DNA of 6,101 bases from Bryobacterales bacterium (GCA_003132865.1 PKYZ01000184.1:4394-10494); one strand, 5' to 3'. Shown: positions 1 through 5,602, counted from the stretch's first letter. Made by a program: numbers and translations. Notes: a model not told the origin generated them from the letters alone.

Positions 1-10
1 GACGTCGGCC

Positions 11-28
11 GCAGGACTGGAGTCCTGC
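11..28. repeat. Short inverted repeat downstream of the cyclase gene
   Basis: Perfect 8-bp arms, GCAGGACT and AGTCCTGC, are separated by GG. The repeat lies about 27 bp beyond the stop codon of the minus-strand cyclase gene. No T-run follows it on either strand, so it is a poor intrinsic terminator. It could be a small dispersed intergenic palindrome of the REP-like kind or a transcript-end stabiliser. With only 10 bases to its left, its full extent cannot be seen. Confidence 0.5.
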
Positions 29-54
29 CCCACGAATGAGCACAACCCCGGCCC

Positions 55-981
55 TTAACCCCCGGCCGCCGCTTCCACACGGTTCCGTCCCTGGCGCTTG
101 GCGCGGTAAAGGGCCGCGTCGGCTTCCCGCACCAAGTCATCGGCCTGCGGAATCGCCGGCGCGACGGCGCAAGCCGCTCCCAAACTGCAAGTCAGCCTGA
201 TTTCGGCGTCTCCGGCCCGGAAGCATTCCGAGCCGATGGCATCGCGTATGCGTTCCGCCAGCACCAGACCTGCTGGAAGCTCGCATCCGGGCAGCACCAT
301 CAGAAACTCCTCGCCGCCGTAGCGGCCTACGGCATCGTAGCACCGCACCGACGCTCGCATGCGCGCCGCCACTTGACGCAACACCGCATCGCCGGCCATG
401 TGGCCAAAATCGTCGTTGACAGGCTTAAACCCGTCCAGATCCGCCATCAGCACGATCAGAGGTTTGCCGCTGCGGCCGGAGCGCGCCAGTTCATTCTGAA
501 GAATGTCGAAGATGGCCGTTCGGTTCCACAATCCGGTAAGTCCGTCGCGCGTCGCCTGTTCGCGCAGCGCCTCGCGCGCCTCCACCAGTTGTTCCTGTAA
601 GGCCAGCACCCGCCGGCCGGCGCGCAAGCGGGCGCGCAACTCTTCCACCTGGAAAGGCTTCACAATGTAGTCGTCCGCGCCGGATTCCATGCCTTTCACG
701 ACGTCTTCCAACTCCGCGCGGACACTCAGCAGCATCATGTACACATACCGGTCGCGGATGCCGGCGCGCACCAACCGGCAGACCTCCGCGCCTTCCATGC
801 CAGGCATCATCCAATCCAATAGCGCCAGGCGCGGCCCGTTCTCCTGCCGCAGGATCTCCCAGGCTTGTCGGCCATCGGGGACCGTGATCACCTCGTACCC
901 CCATTCCAGGAGCATCTTTTTCAGCATGTCCCGAAATATGGGGCTGTCGTCCGCAACTAGAATCTGGACAAGTGAATCCAT
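55..981 (-). CDS. PleD-like response regulator with GGDEF diguanylate cyclase domain
   Basis: A 308-residue cytoplasmic signalling protein that should make cyclic di-GMP from two GTP when its receiver domain is phosphorylated. The receiver spans about residues 4-122: acidic pocket D11/D12, phosphoacceptor D56 (LLDWMMPG), switch residue S86 and conserved lysine K108 in the KPF motif. A helical linker (about 123-143) leads to the GGDEF domain (about 144-304), which has DGLTGLWNR at 146-154, a metal/GTP-binding DLDGFKPVND stretch from 181 and an intact RYGGEEF with GGEEF at 222-226. An RxxD inhibitory site (R213, D216) sits at the same spacing as in PleD, so product inhibition is likely. All key residues are present, so it should be active. 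No EAL domain, membrane segment or adjacent histidine kinase is seen. The ATG at 981 is preferred over an in-frame GTG at 993, because a TATAAT at 995-1000 would place the transcript start downstream of that GTG. Confidence 0.95.
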   Translation of the reverse strand: MDSLVQILVADDSPIFRDMLKKMLLEWGYEVITVPDGRQAWEILRQENGPRLALLDWMMPGMEGAEVCRLVRAGIRDRYVYMMLLSVRAELEDVVKGMESGADDYIVKPFQVEELRARLRAGRRVLALQEQLVEAREALREQATRDGLTGLWNRTAIFDILQNELARSGRSGKPLIVLMADLDGFKPVNDDFGHMAGDAVLRQVAARMRASVRCYDAVGRYGGEEFLMVLPGCELPAGLVLAERIRDAIGSECFRAGDAEIRLTCSLGAACAVAPAIPQADDLVREADAALYRAKRQGRNRVEAAAGG

Positions 982-994
982 CGGCCCGCCCACA

Positions 995-1021
995 ATTATA
1001 TAACGTGGCGCACGTTCTCAA
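995..1021 (-). promoter_or_regulatory. Probable promoter of the diguanylate cyclase gene
   Basis: On the minus strand a perfect TATAAT (1000-995) lies 15 bp downstream of TTGAGA (1021-1016). The spacer is short, but both hexamers are good. Transcription would start near 987-988, leaving a leader of only about 6-7 nt before the ATG, so translation would be nearly leaderless. Only a weak G-rich stretch could serve as a ribosome binding site. The phased AACGTG half-sites overlap this promoter. Confidence 0.5.
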
Positions 1022-1025
1022 CGTG
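1002..1025. promoter_or_regulatory. Three alternating AACGTG/CACGTT half-sites, candidate operator
   Basis: AACGTG (1002-1007), CACGTT (1011-1016) and AACGTG (1020-1025) are each separated by exactly 3 bp. They form two overlapping 15-bp perfect palindromes that share the middle half-site, with a constant 9-bp period. The array covers the spacer and -35 of the cyclase promoter. This looks like a multi-site operator for a dimeric regulator. The regulator is unknown and the role is inferred from position. Confidence 0.45.
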
Positions 1026-1029
1026 CCGT

Positions 1030-1053
1030 CGTGTCCGCACTCCTGCGGTCACG
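1030..1053. promoter_or_regulatory. Imperfect palindrome in the divergent intergenic region
   Basis: CGTG-T-CCGCA and TGCGG-T-CACG arms surround a 4-nt CTCC centre. That gives nine pairs broken by one T/T mismatch. It lies directly upstream of the AACGTG array and between the two divergent promoters. It could be a second regulator site or a short hairpin. No function can be assigned from sequence. Confidence 0.35.
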
Positions 1054-1102
1054 TCTCTTGCTGCTTTCCAATCACACTGGTGGTTTTCAGCCATCGCCCG
1101 TA

Positions 1103-1120
1103 TTGCGGCAAATGCCGTAA
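1103..1120. promoter_or_regulatory. Near-perfect 18-bp palindrome upstream of the FecR/DUF6600 gene
   Basis: TTGCGGCA and TGCCGTAA arms around an AA centre pair in seven of eight positions, the exception being G/T at 1105/1118. Its centre is about 64 bp before the proposed transcription start near 1176, a position typical for activator sites. This is a candidate operator only. Confidence 0.35.
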
Positions 1121-1139
1121 GTGCCTGTAGTTTCATGAG

Positions 1140-1169
1140 TTGAATTGTGGACCGTCAATTGCCTAGAAC
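1140..1169 (+). promoter_or_regulatory. Possible promoter of the FecR/DUF6600 gene
   Basis: TTGAAT (1140-1145) and TAGAAC (1164-1169) are 18 bp apart; each matches four of six consensus bases. Transcription would begin near 1176, just upstream of the Shine-Dalgarno sequence. The match is modest and a sigma factor other than the housekeeping one may be used. Confidence 0.3.
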
Positions 1170-1178
1170 ACGGCAGCC

Positions 1179-1185
1179 GGAGAAG
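1179..1185 (+). promoter_or_regulatory. Ribosome binding site fixing the FecR/DUF6600 start
   Basis: GGAGAAG ends 3 nt before the ATG at 1189, with the GGAG core 6 nt upstream. This favours 1189 over the in-frame GTG at 1147, which has no such site and would put 14 extra residues ahead of the signal peptide. Confidence 0.7.
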
Positions 1186-1188
1186 ATT

Positions 1189-3135
1189 ATGCAACGCCAC
1201 GCCCGCTCTTCCAGATTCCTCGCACCTGCCGTCCTGTTGATCGTGGCCACCACAGTCCTGACCGCCCAAAGCCCCCAGGATGCCGCTCCGATGCAGGATC
1301 CCGGAACGCCGGAGCGTGGCGTGGCTCGCATTAGTATCGTCAACGGCGAAGTATCGGTCCGCCGTGGAGATTCCGGCGACTGGGTGGCCGCAGTCGTCAA
1401 TGCGCCCCTCATGGTAGAAGATCGGGTTTCGACGGGCGCCAAGTCCCGCGCTGAAGTGCAGTTCGATTCCTCGAACCTCATCCGCGTCGGCGCCAACGCC
1501 GAGATCCGCCTGGCGGAGTTAGGATACAACCACTATCGCCTGCAAATAGCTCACGGCACGGTCACCTTCCGAGTCCTGCGGGAATCTCAAGCACAGGTTG
1601 AGATCGATACGCCAACTGTTTCAGTAAAGCCTTCCCACATAGGCGCTTACCGCATCTATGTTCAAGGTGATGGTCAGACGGAAATCACGGCACGGCTGGG
1701 CGCTGTGGAAGTTACCACGCCGCGCGGCGCCGAACAACTGCAGGCCGGCCAAACCATGCTGGCGCGGGGCAACCCGGCCGACCCTGAGTTTCGCATCGTG
1801 CCCGCTATCGCCTTCGACGAGTGGGACCGCTGGAACGAACAGCGCGACCGGGAGATGCTGAGTTCCACAAGCTATAGCAACGTACCGCAGGATATGTACG
1901 GTGCCGAAGATCTGGACAACCACGGCCAGTGGGTGGATGAACCATCTTATGGTCGGGTTTGGGCTCCAACTGTCGATCCGGATTGGGTGCCCTATCAGAA
2001 CGGCCGCTGGGTCTGGGAAGACTATTATGGGTGGACCTGGGTCAGTTACGACCCCTGGGGTTGGGCGCCGTTTCACTACGGCCGCTGGCTCTTCTCAGGG
2101 CTGCACGGGTGGTGCTGGTATCCGGGCGGTTTCGGACGGCATTACTGGTCGCCCGCGCTGGTGGGTTTCTTTGGATTCGGGCCGGGCGTGGGCTTCGGGT
2201 TCGGATTCGGGAATATCGGCTGGGTCCCATTGGCGCCTTTCGAGCCGATGTATGCGTGGTGGGGACATGGATTCTACGCCGGCTATCGCAATCCCGGTTA
2301 CTTCAACCGTGGCGTGAATGTTACGAACGCAAATGTCACAAACATATATCGTAACGCGCGCGTAGCGAATGGCATCTCATCGGTGACCGCTGGGGATTTC
2401 CGGCAGGGAAGATTCGGCAATATCTCGCGGACTACGGGCTCGCAGATTCACGAGGCGGGCCTGGTGCGCGGCCAATTGCCGGTGGCGCCGAGCGCCGCAA
2501 GTCTCCGGTACTCGAACCGCACGGTGGCCGGCCTTCCGCGCAGTTCGGAGAACGTTCACTTCTTCAGCCGTAGCACCCCGGCCCCGGTGCAACGGGTTCC
2601 TTTCTCAGAGCAGCAGCGGGGCATGCAACAGTTTAGCCGGCAGCCTGCGGCTTCGACCATAGCGCACAGTGCCGCCGGCGGCGCCACGAGCGGCGGGTGG
2701 CGGAGTACCACCAGCCCGGCTTCGCCCGGGGCGGGGCAGCCTCGCAGTTATGCTCCCAGCGCGGCTGCACGTGGCGTTGCACCTGGCAATGGCGGCGCTT
2801 GGCGGTCGGCGAATGGACCATCGCAAGCAGCCAATGCAAATCGGAGTACGGGCAGTTATGCTCCGGATCGAAGCAGCAGCGGATGGCAGCGCTTTGGCGA
2901 GCCGCGCCCCAGCGGTGGGAATGCACCGCGGCCGGCGTACACGCAGCCGGGCAACTCGGGATACCGTCCATACGCGACGCCCGCGCCTGCGAACAACGGT
3001 AGTCAGCAGTCCATCCGGGTCGCACCTCCTGTAGTCCGCGAGAAATCCTCCCAGAGCAGTGCGACGCGCAGCGCCCCGCGTAGCGAGGGCAGTAGCCACT
3101 CTTCCAGCGGCGCGCACGGCGGCAGTCATCGGTAA
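1189..3135 (+). CDS. Exported FecR-domain protein with tryptophan-rich DUF6600-type region
   Basis: 648 residues, probably exported. Residues 1-26 form a signal peptide (basic start, hydrophobic LAPAVLLIVATTVL core, likely cleavage after LTA). A FecR-like beta-rich domain follows at about 45-194 (VARISIVNGEVSVRRG, then VSTGAKSRAEVQF, ending in QAGQTMLARG). Residues about 235-365 are extremely rich in Trp, Tyr, Gly and Pro, with recurring GRW/GW/WAPF units as in DUF6600 proteins. A GFGFGFG patch lies at 335-341. An Asn/Val segment (NVTNANVTNIYRNARV) starts near 377. From about 468 to the end the chain is low-complexity Ser, Gly, Ala, Pro and Arg, probably disordered. There is no lipobox, LPXTG motif or clear C-terminal membrane anchor. 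FecR domains in other proteins act as periplasmic sensors or polymer-binding modules. Here no sigma factor or TonB receptor is adjacent, so a sensory role is doubtful and a structural or surface role is as likely. It is monocistronic, with its own terminator. Confidence 0.85.
   Translation: MQRHARSSRFLAPAVLLIVATTVLTAQSPQDAAPMQDPGTPERGVARISIVNGEVSVRRGDSGDWVAAVVNAPLMVEDRVSTGAKSRAEVQFDSSNLIRVGANAEIRLAELGYNHYRLQIAHGTVTFRVLRESQAQVEIDTPTVSVKPSHIGAYRIYVQGDGQTEITARLGAVEVTTPRGAEQLQAGQTMLARGNPADPEFRIVPAIAFDEWDRWNEQRDREMLSSTSYSNVPQDMYGAEDLDNHGQWVDEPSYGRVWAPTVDPDWVPYQNGRWVWEDYYGWTWVSYDPWGWAPFHYGRWLFSGLHGWCWYPGGFGRHYWSPALVGFFGFGPGVGFGFGFGNIGWVPLAPFEPMYAWWGHGFYAGYRNPGYFNRGVNVTNANVTNIYRNARVANGISSVTAGDFRQGRFGNISRTTGSQIHEAGLVRGQLPVAPSAASLRYSNRTVAGLPRSSENVHFFSRSTPAPVQRVPFSEQQRGMQQFSRQPAASTIAHSAAGGATSGGWRSTTSPASPGAGQPRSYAPSAAARGVAPGNGGAWRSANGPSQAANANRSTGSYAPDRSSSGWQRFGEPRPSGGNAPRPAYTQPGNSGYRPYATPAPANNGSQQSIRVAPPVVREKSSQSSATRSAPRSEGSSHSSSGAHGGSHR
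2744..2864 (+). repeat. Degenerate internal repeat in the low-complexity tail
   Basis: The 13-bp sequence GCAGTTATGCTCC occurs at 2744-2756 and 2852-2864, 108 bp (36 codons) apart in the same frame, encoding SYAP each time. CGGAGTAC also recurs at 2701-2708 and 2842-2849, and GGWRS, GAWRS and SGWQR motifs recur nearby. The tail appears to have grown by duplication of a Trp-Arg-Ser / Ser-Tyr-Ala-Pro unit that then diverged. Confidence 0.4.
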
Positions 3136-3156
3136 ATAGGTTCAGGTTTCTTCCCT

Positions 3157-3197
3157 CGGGCCCGTACCGGCACTAGGTGGTACGGGCCCGTTTTTTT
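3157..3197 (+). terminator. Strong intrinsic terminator after the FecR/DUF6600 gene
   Basis: A perfect 12-bp stem (3157-3168 with 3179-3190, CGGGCCCGTACC and its complement), extendable by one G-U pair to leave an 8-nt loop, is followed directly by seven Ts (3191-3197). It begins 21 bp after the stop codon. Each arm also contains the self-complementary GGGCCC. It should separate this gene from the coiled-coil/rfbD pair downstream. Confidence 0.9.
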
Positions 3198-3326
3198 GAT
3201 TTTGCCGAGCCACGACTGGGTTCGCATAAGTTTACATAATATTGGTTATCGGAAGCTGGATTGGGCCACCGGCGACCTGCTGCCCACCCCTTGCAAATAA
3301 GCAAATCCAAGCAGGCCTCAGCCCAA

Positions 3327-3363
3327 ATCGTGAGTGGGATTCGCACCGAAGCCCACTCACGAT
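3327..3363. repeat. Long inverted repeat / hairpin before the coiled-coil gene
   Basis: Arms ATCGTGAGTGGG (3327-3338) and CCCACTCACGAT (3352-3363) are perfectly complementary over 12 bp. After a single A/G mismatch, TTCG (3340-3343) and CGAA (3347-3350) pair as well, leaving a CAC loop. It ends 5 nt before the GGAGA ribosome binding site. No T-run follows, so it is not a terminator. It may be an operator or a 5' leader hairpin controlling the small gene. A TTCGCA/TATACT pair (3340-3345 and 3363-3368, 17-bp spacer) overlaps it, so it could also straddle a promoter. Confidence 0.75.
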
Positions 3364-3368
3364 ATACT

Positions 3369-3373
3369 GGAGA
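3369..3373 (+). promoter_or_regulatory. Ribosome binding site of the coiled-coil gene
   Basis: GGAGA lies 5 nt before the ATG at 3379. It decides this start over the in-frame GTG at 3334, which sits inside the left arm of the hairpin and has no ribosome binding site. Confidence 0.65.
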
Positions 3374-3378
3374 AAACC

Positions 3379-3687
3379 ATGAACATTGATGAACGCCTGG
3401 AAAGGCTCGCAGAACGCCACGAAGCCCTCACCCAAACCATGGAACTGTTCCAGCACGACACAGGCGAGAAAATCCGCGCACTCGCCACCATCGCCGAACA
3501 GAACGAGGCCCGCGCCGCCAAGATGATGGACGCCATTAACAGCCAGCAAGCGCGCATCGCGCGCATCGACGCCACTACCTACCGCAGCTTCGAAGACATC
3601 CGCGACTCGCTGCAACGGCTGGAACGCATCGCTGTCGCCCATGAACGCCGCCTGGACGAGATCCAAAGCGAGCGGCTGGAAAGCTGA
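3379..3687 (+). CDS. Small coiled-coil protein of unknown function
   Basis: 102 residues, soluble, with no signal peptide, membrane segment or cysteine. I do not recognise a named family. The sequence is strongly helical and charged with heptad-like spacing: MNIDERLERLAERHEAL at the start, IRALATIAEQNEARAAKMMDAI in the middle, and FEDIRDSLQRLERIAVAHERRLDEI near the end. A short break around ARIDATTYRSF (about 60-70) suggests two helices, perhaps folding back as a hairpin or oligomerising. It is translated from a clear Shine-Dalgarno and ends 24 bp before rfbD on the same strand, so the two may share a transcript. An adaptor or scaffolding role is possible, but nothing in the sequence establishes one. 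Codon use and GC content match the neighbours, supporting a real gene. Confidence 0.8.
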   Translation: MNIDERLERLAERHEALTQTMELFQHDTGEKIRALATIAEQNEARAAKMMDAINSQQARIARIDATTYRSFEDIRDSLQRLERIAVAHERRLDEIQSERLES

Positions 3688-3711
3688 CCGCAGTCTATCC
3701 CTATACTTCCT

Positions 3712-4605
3712 ATGGCACGAAAAGCGGCTGTGATCGGTAGTGGTGGACAACTTGGCGTGGAACTGGTCAGCGAGCTGAACCAGCGCGGATACCAAACCAT
3801 CGGCTGGGACCGCAGCCAACTGGACATCACGGATAACCGGCAGGTGGAGAGCGTGTTGACGCCGTGGGACCCTGAGATCGTCTTCAACGCCGCGGCCTAC
3901 AACCAAGTTGACGTGGCGGAGAGCGAACCACAAGCGGCCTTTCTGGTGAATGCGCTCGCGGTGCGCAATCTGGCGCTGGCGTGCCGCCAACTCGACGCTC
4001 GCTTCGTGCACTTCTCGACGGATTACGTCTTCGACGGCGCCTCCCGCCGGCCGTATCTGGAAAGCGATCCCACACATCCGTTGGGCGCCTATGGCGTCTC
4101 GAAACTGGCTGGCGAGCTTTACGCGCAGGCTTACCTGGATGCGCCCCTGATCGTGCGCACCTCCGGCGTCTTCGGGCCGGGCGGCCTGCGCACCGCGCGC
4201 GGCAATTTCGTGGAAGTGATGTTGCGGCTGGCGCGCTCCGGGCAACCCATCCGCGTAGTGGAGGACCACGTGGCGTCGCCCACCTACGCGCCATTGCTGG
4301 CCGCCCGCACCATCGACTTGGTCGAGCGCGGCCGGACCGGTGTCTTCCACATCGGCGGCGGCACGCCCATTTCCTGGTTTCACTACGCCCAGTCGATCTT
4401 CGCGGTGGCGCAGCCGGGCCAATCCGTGGAACTGCACTCGACCAACGAGCGCGAATATCGCACGGCCGCGCATCGTCCCAAGTTTTCGGCCCTATCGAAT
4501 GCCAAGATGGAGAGCGTGGGGCTCGATCCGATGCCGCCGCTGGATAACGCGCTGCGCCTCTACTTCGCGGCGCGCGACAAGCTGCTCAGCTCTTCTCGGG
4601 CTTAG
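3712..4605 (+). CDS. rfbD: dTDP-4-dehydrorhamnose reductase (RmlD/RfbD family)
   Basis: 297 residues, the usual length for RmlD. This extended short-chain dehydrogenase reduces dTDP-4-dehydro-L-rhamnose to dTDP-L-rhamnose with NAD(P)H, the last step of the dTDP-rhamnose pathway for surface polysaccharides. The Rossmann motif GSGGQLG is at residues 9-15. LDITD at 37-41 and NAAAYNQVDVAE at 59-70 are typical of the family. HFSTDYVFDG (100-109) and YGVSK (Y127, K131) supply the Thr/Tyr/Lys catalytic set. The loop usually written DQxGxPT reads DHVASPTYA here, so the substrate could differ somewhat. No rmlA, rmlB or rmlC lies in the window. There is no Shine-Dalgarno; a TATACT at 3702-3707 ends 4 nt before the ATG. 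The last 20 bp overlap the convergent VWA gene. Confidence 0.88.
   Translation: MARKAAVIGSGGQLGVELVSELNQRGYQTIGWDRSQLDITDNRQVESVLTPWDPEIVFNAAAYNQVDVAESEPQAAFLVNALAVRNLALACRQLDARFVHFSTDYVFDGASRRPYLESDPTHPLGAYGVSKLAGELYAQAYLDAPLIVRTSGVFGPGGLRTARGNFVEVMLRLARSGQPIRVVEDHVASPTYAPLLAARTIDLVERGRTGVFHIGGGTPISWFHYAQSIFAVAQPGQSVELHSTNEREYRTAAHRPKFSALSNAKMESVGLDPMPPLDNALRLYFAARDKLLSSSRA
4586..4605. other. 20-bp convergent overlap of rfbD and VWA gene 3' ends
   Basis: The rfbD stop (TAG, 4603-4605) and the VWA stop (TGA on the minus strand, 4588-4586) lie inside each other's coding sequence. No intrinsic terminator is visible between or just beyond them, so the two transcripts probably have complementary 3' ends. 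Confidence 0.85.
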
Positions 4606-5599
4606 TCGCGTAGTAGCCTTTGCGCACCTGCACCTTCAGGTTCTTGTCCGCCACCTTGATCGCCAGTTTGCGGAACGTGCCGTCCTGTTCCGTGTGAGTC
4701 GAGGTGTAAGCAATGGCGTACTGGCTGCGCATTTCGTCCTGCAATTCCTTGAAGGCGTCGTCGAGGGTATGCTTGCGGTCCACCTTAAACACCCGGCCGC
4801 CGGTCTCGCCGGACATCTTTTGCAGCGCAAAATCGCTGACACCGAACGAAAACATGCCATAGGCGCTGGGATCGGCGTAGTCGATGCTGAAGATGACCAC
4901 GTCCGACTTCTGCGCGGCCTCGATGGCTTCCTCGATCTTCAGCTTGCTGCCCTGGTCGATGCCGTCGGTGATCAAAACGATGACCTTGCGCCCCACCTCG
5001 GCGCGCAGCTTTTCGTGCGCCGCCAGATAGACCGCGTCGTACAGCACGGTGCCGCGCGGCTGGCTGATGGTCGGCACCGGACCCGGCCCGATGCCCGAGG
5101 CCCCGGAATTGATCTGCAATTGCGAGAGCCCCGACTGCAGCAGTTTGGGTGAATTCGTGTAATCCTGCAGCAGCTCGGACTCCTCGCCAAAGCTGATGAG
5201 GAAGGCTTCGTCCTTCTTGCGCAGAACCTGCGCGAAGAACTGGTGGGCCGCGCGCCTCTCGATATCCAGCAGGTTTCGTTGGCTGGCACTGACGTCTATC
5301 AGCAGGCCGATGGTCAGCGGCAGGTCGGTTTCACGCGTGAAATATTTGATGGTTTGCGGCTTGCCGTCTTCCAGAATGGTGAAGTCGTCCTTCGTCAGGT
5401 TGCCGATCAGGCCGCCGTGCCTGTCGTGCACCGATGCCAGTATGTTGACTAGCGAGACGTCGACGATAATGGAAGGCGGCACGCCTTCGGCGGCCTTCTC
5501 CTGCGGCAACCCGCGAGGAGCCGGCAGGATCGCCAGCAGGAACGCCATCGGGAACAAAGATGCGATCGCCCGTTTGATCGGGGCGTTGGTCAGGGCCAT
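4586..5599 (-). CDS. Exported VWFA-related Acidobacterial domain protein
   Basis: 337 residues with an N-terminal signal peptide (KR at 9-10, then a hydrophobic stretch to about residue 25; cleavage probably near 27-33). The segment SIIVDVSLVNILASVHDRHG and NLTKDDFTILEDGKPQTIKYF (about 43-87) is the beta-rich lead-in characteristic of the acidobacterial VWFA family. A von Willebrand A domain follows, with the metal-ion-dependent adhesion site complete: DVSAS (D102, S104, S106), T184 in GTVLYDA, and D212 in LITDG. The C-terminal part carries the family-typical FKELQDEMRSQYAIAYT and the VRKGYYA ending. Such domains bind proteins through a divalent metal; the partner here is unknown. The start is the ATG at 5599, since the signal peptide begins there and the longer reading frame upstream is antisense to the glycosylase gene. 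No Shine-Dalgarno is seen. Confidence 0.9.
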   Translation of the reverse strand: MALTNAPIKRAIASLFPMAFLLAILPAPRGLPQEKAAEGVPPSIIVDVSLVNILASVHDRHGGLIGNLTKDDFTILEDGKPQTIKYFTRETDLPLTIGLLIDVSASQRNLLDIERRAAHQFFAQVLRKKDEAFLISFGEESELLQDYTNSPKLLQSGLSQLQINSGASGIGPGPVPTISQPRGTVLYDAVYLAAHEKLRAEVGRKVIVLITDGIDQGSKLKIEEAIEAAQKSDVVIFSIDYADPSAYGMFSFGVSDFALQKMSGETGGRVFKVDRKHTLDDAFKELQDEMRSQYAIAYTSTHTEQDGTFRKLAIKVADKNLKVQVRKGYYATKPEKS

Positions 5600-5602
5600 A
5601 GG

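Noticed and set aside
491..1021. 176-codon minus-strand frame over the receiver domain
   Set aside because: Out-of-frame shadow of the response regulator, which is intact with all key residues.
1147..1188. GTG start adding 14 residues to the FecR/DUF6600 protein
   Set aside because: No ribosome binding site precedes it, while the ATG at 1189 has GGAGAAG and begins a proper signal peptide.
2605..3129. Several 100-175 codon frames on both strands over the FecR/DUF6600 tail
   Set aside because: They are shadows of a low-complexity GC-rich coding region. None has a ribosome binding site or domain.
1189..3135. FecR-type iron signalling system with sigma factor and TonB receptor
   Set aside because: No ECF sigma factor or outer-membrane receptor is next to the gene, and the protein has an N-terminal signal peptide rather than the usual anti-sigma N-terminus.
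3293..3306. GCAAAT direct repeat (3293-3298 and 3301-3306)
   Set aside because: Two short copies only, within the range expected by chance in a non-coding stretch.
3327..3363. Hairpin read as an intrinsic terminator
   Set aside because: No T-run follows on the plus strand, and the minus-strand side lacks one too. A strong terminator already exists at 3157-3197.
3232..4473. 413-codon open frame on the minus strand
   Set aside because: It runs antisense through the coiled-coil gene and rfbD, both of which have clear coding features. Its translation shows no family motif and has the Arg/Ala/Val-rich look of a high-GC shadow frame.
4340..5152. 270-codon plus-strand open frame
   Set aside because: It overlaps the end of rfbD in another frame and then runs antisense to the VWA gene. 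It has no recognisable domain.
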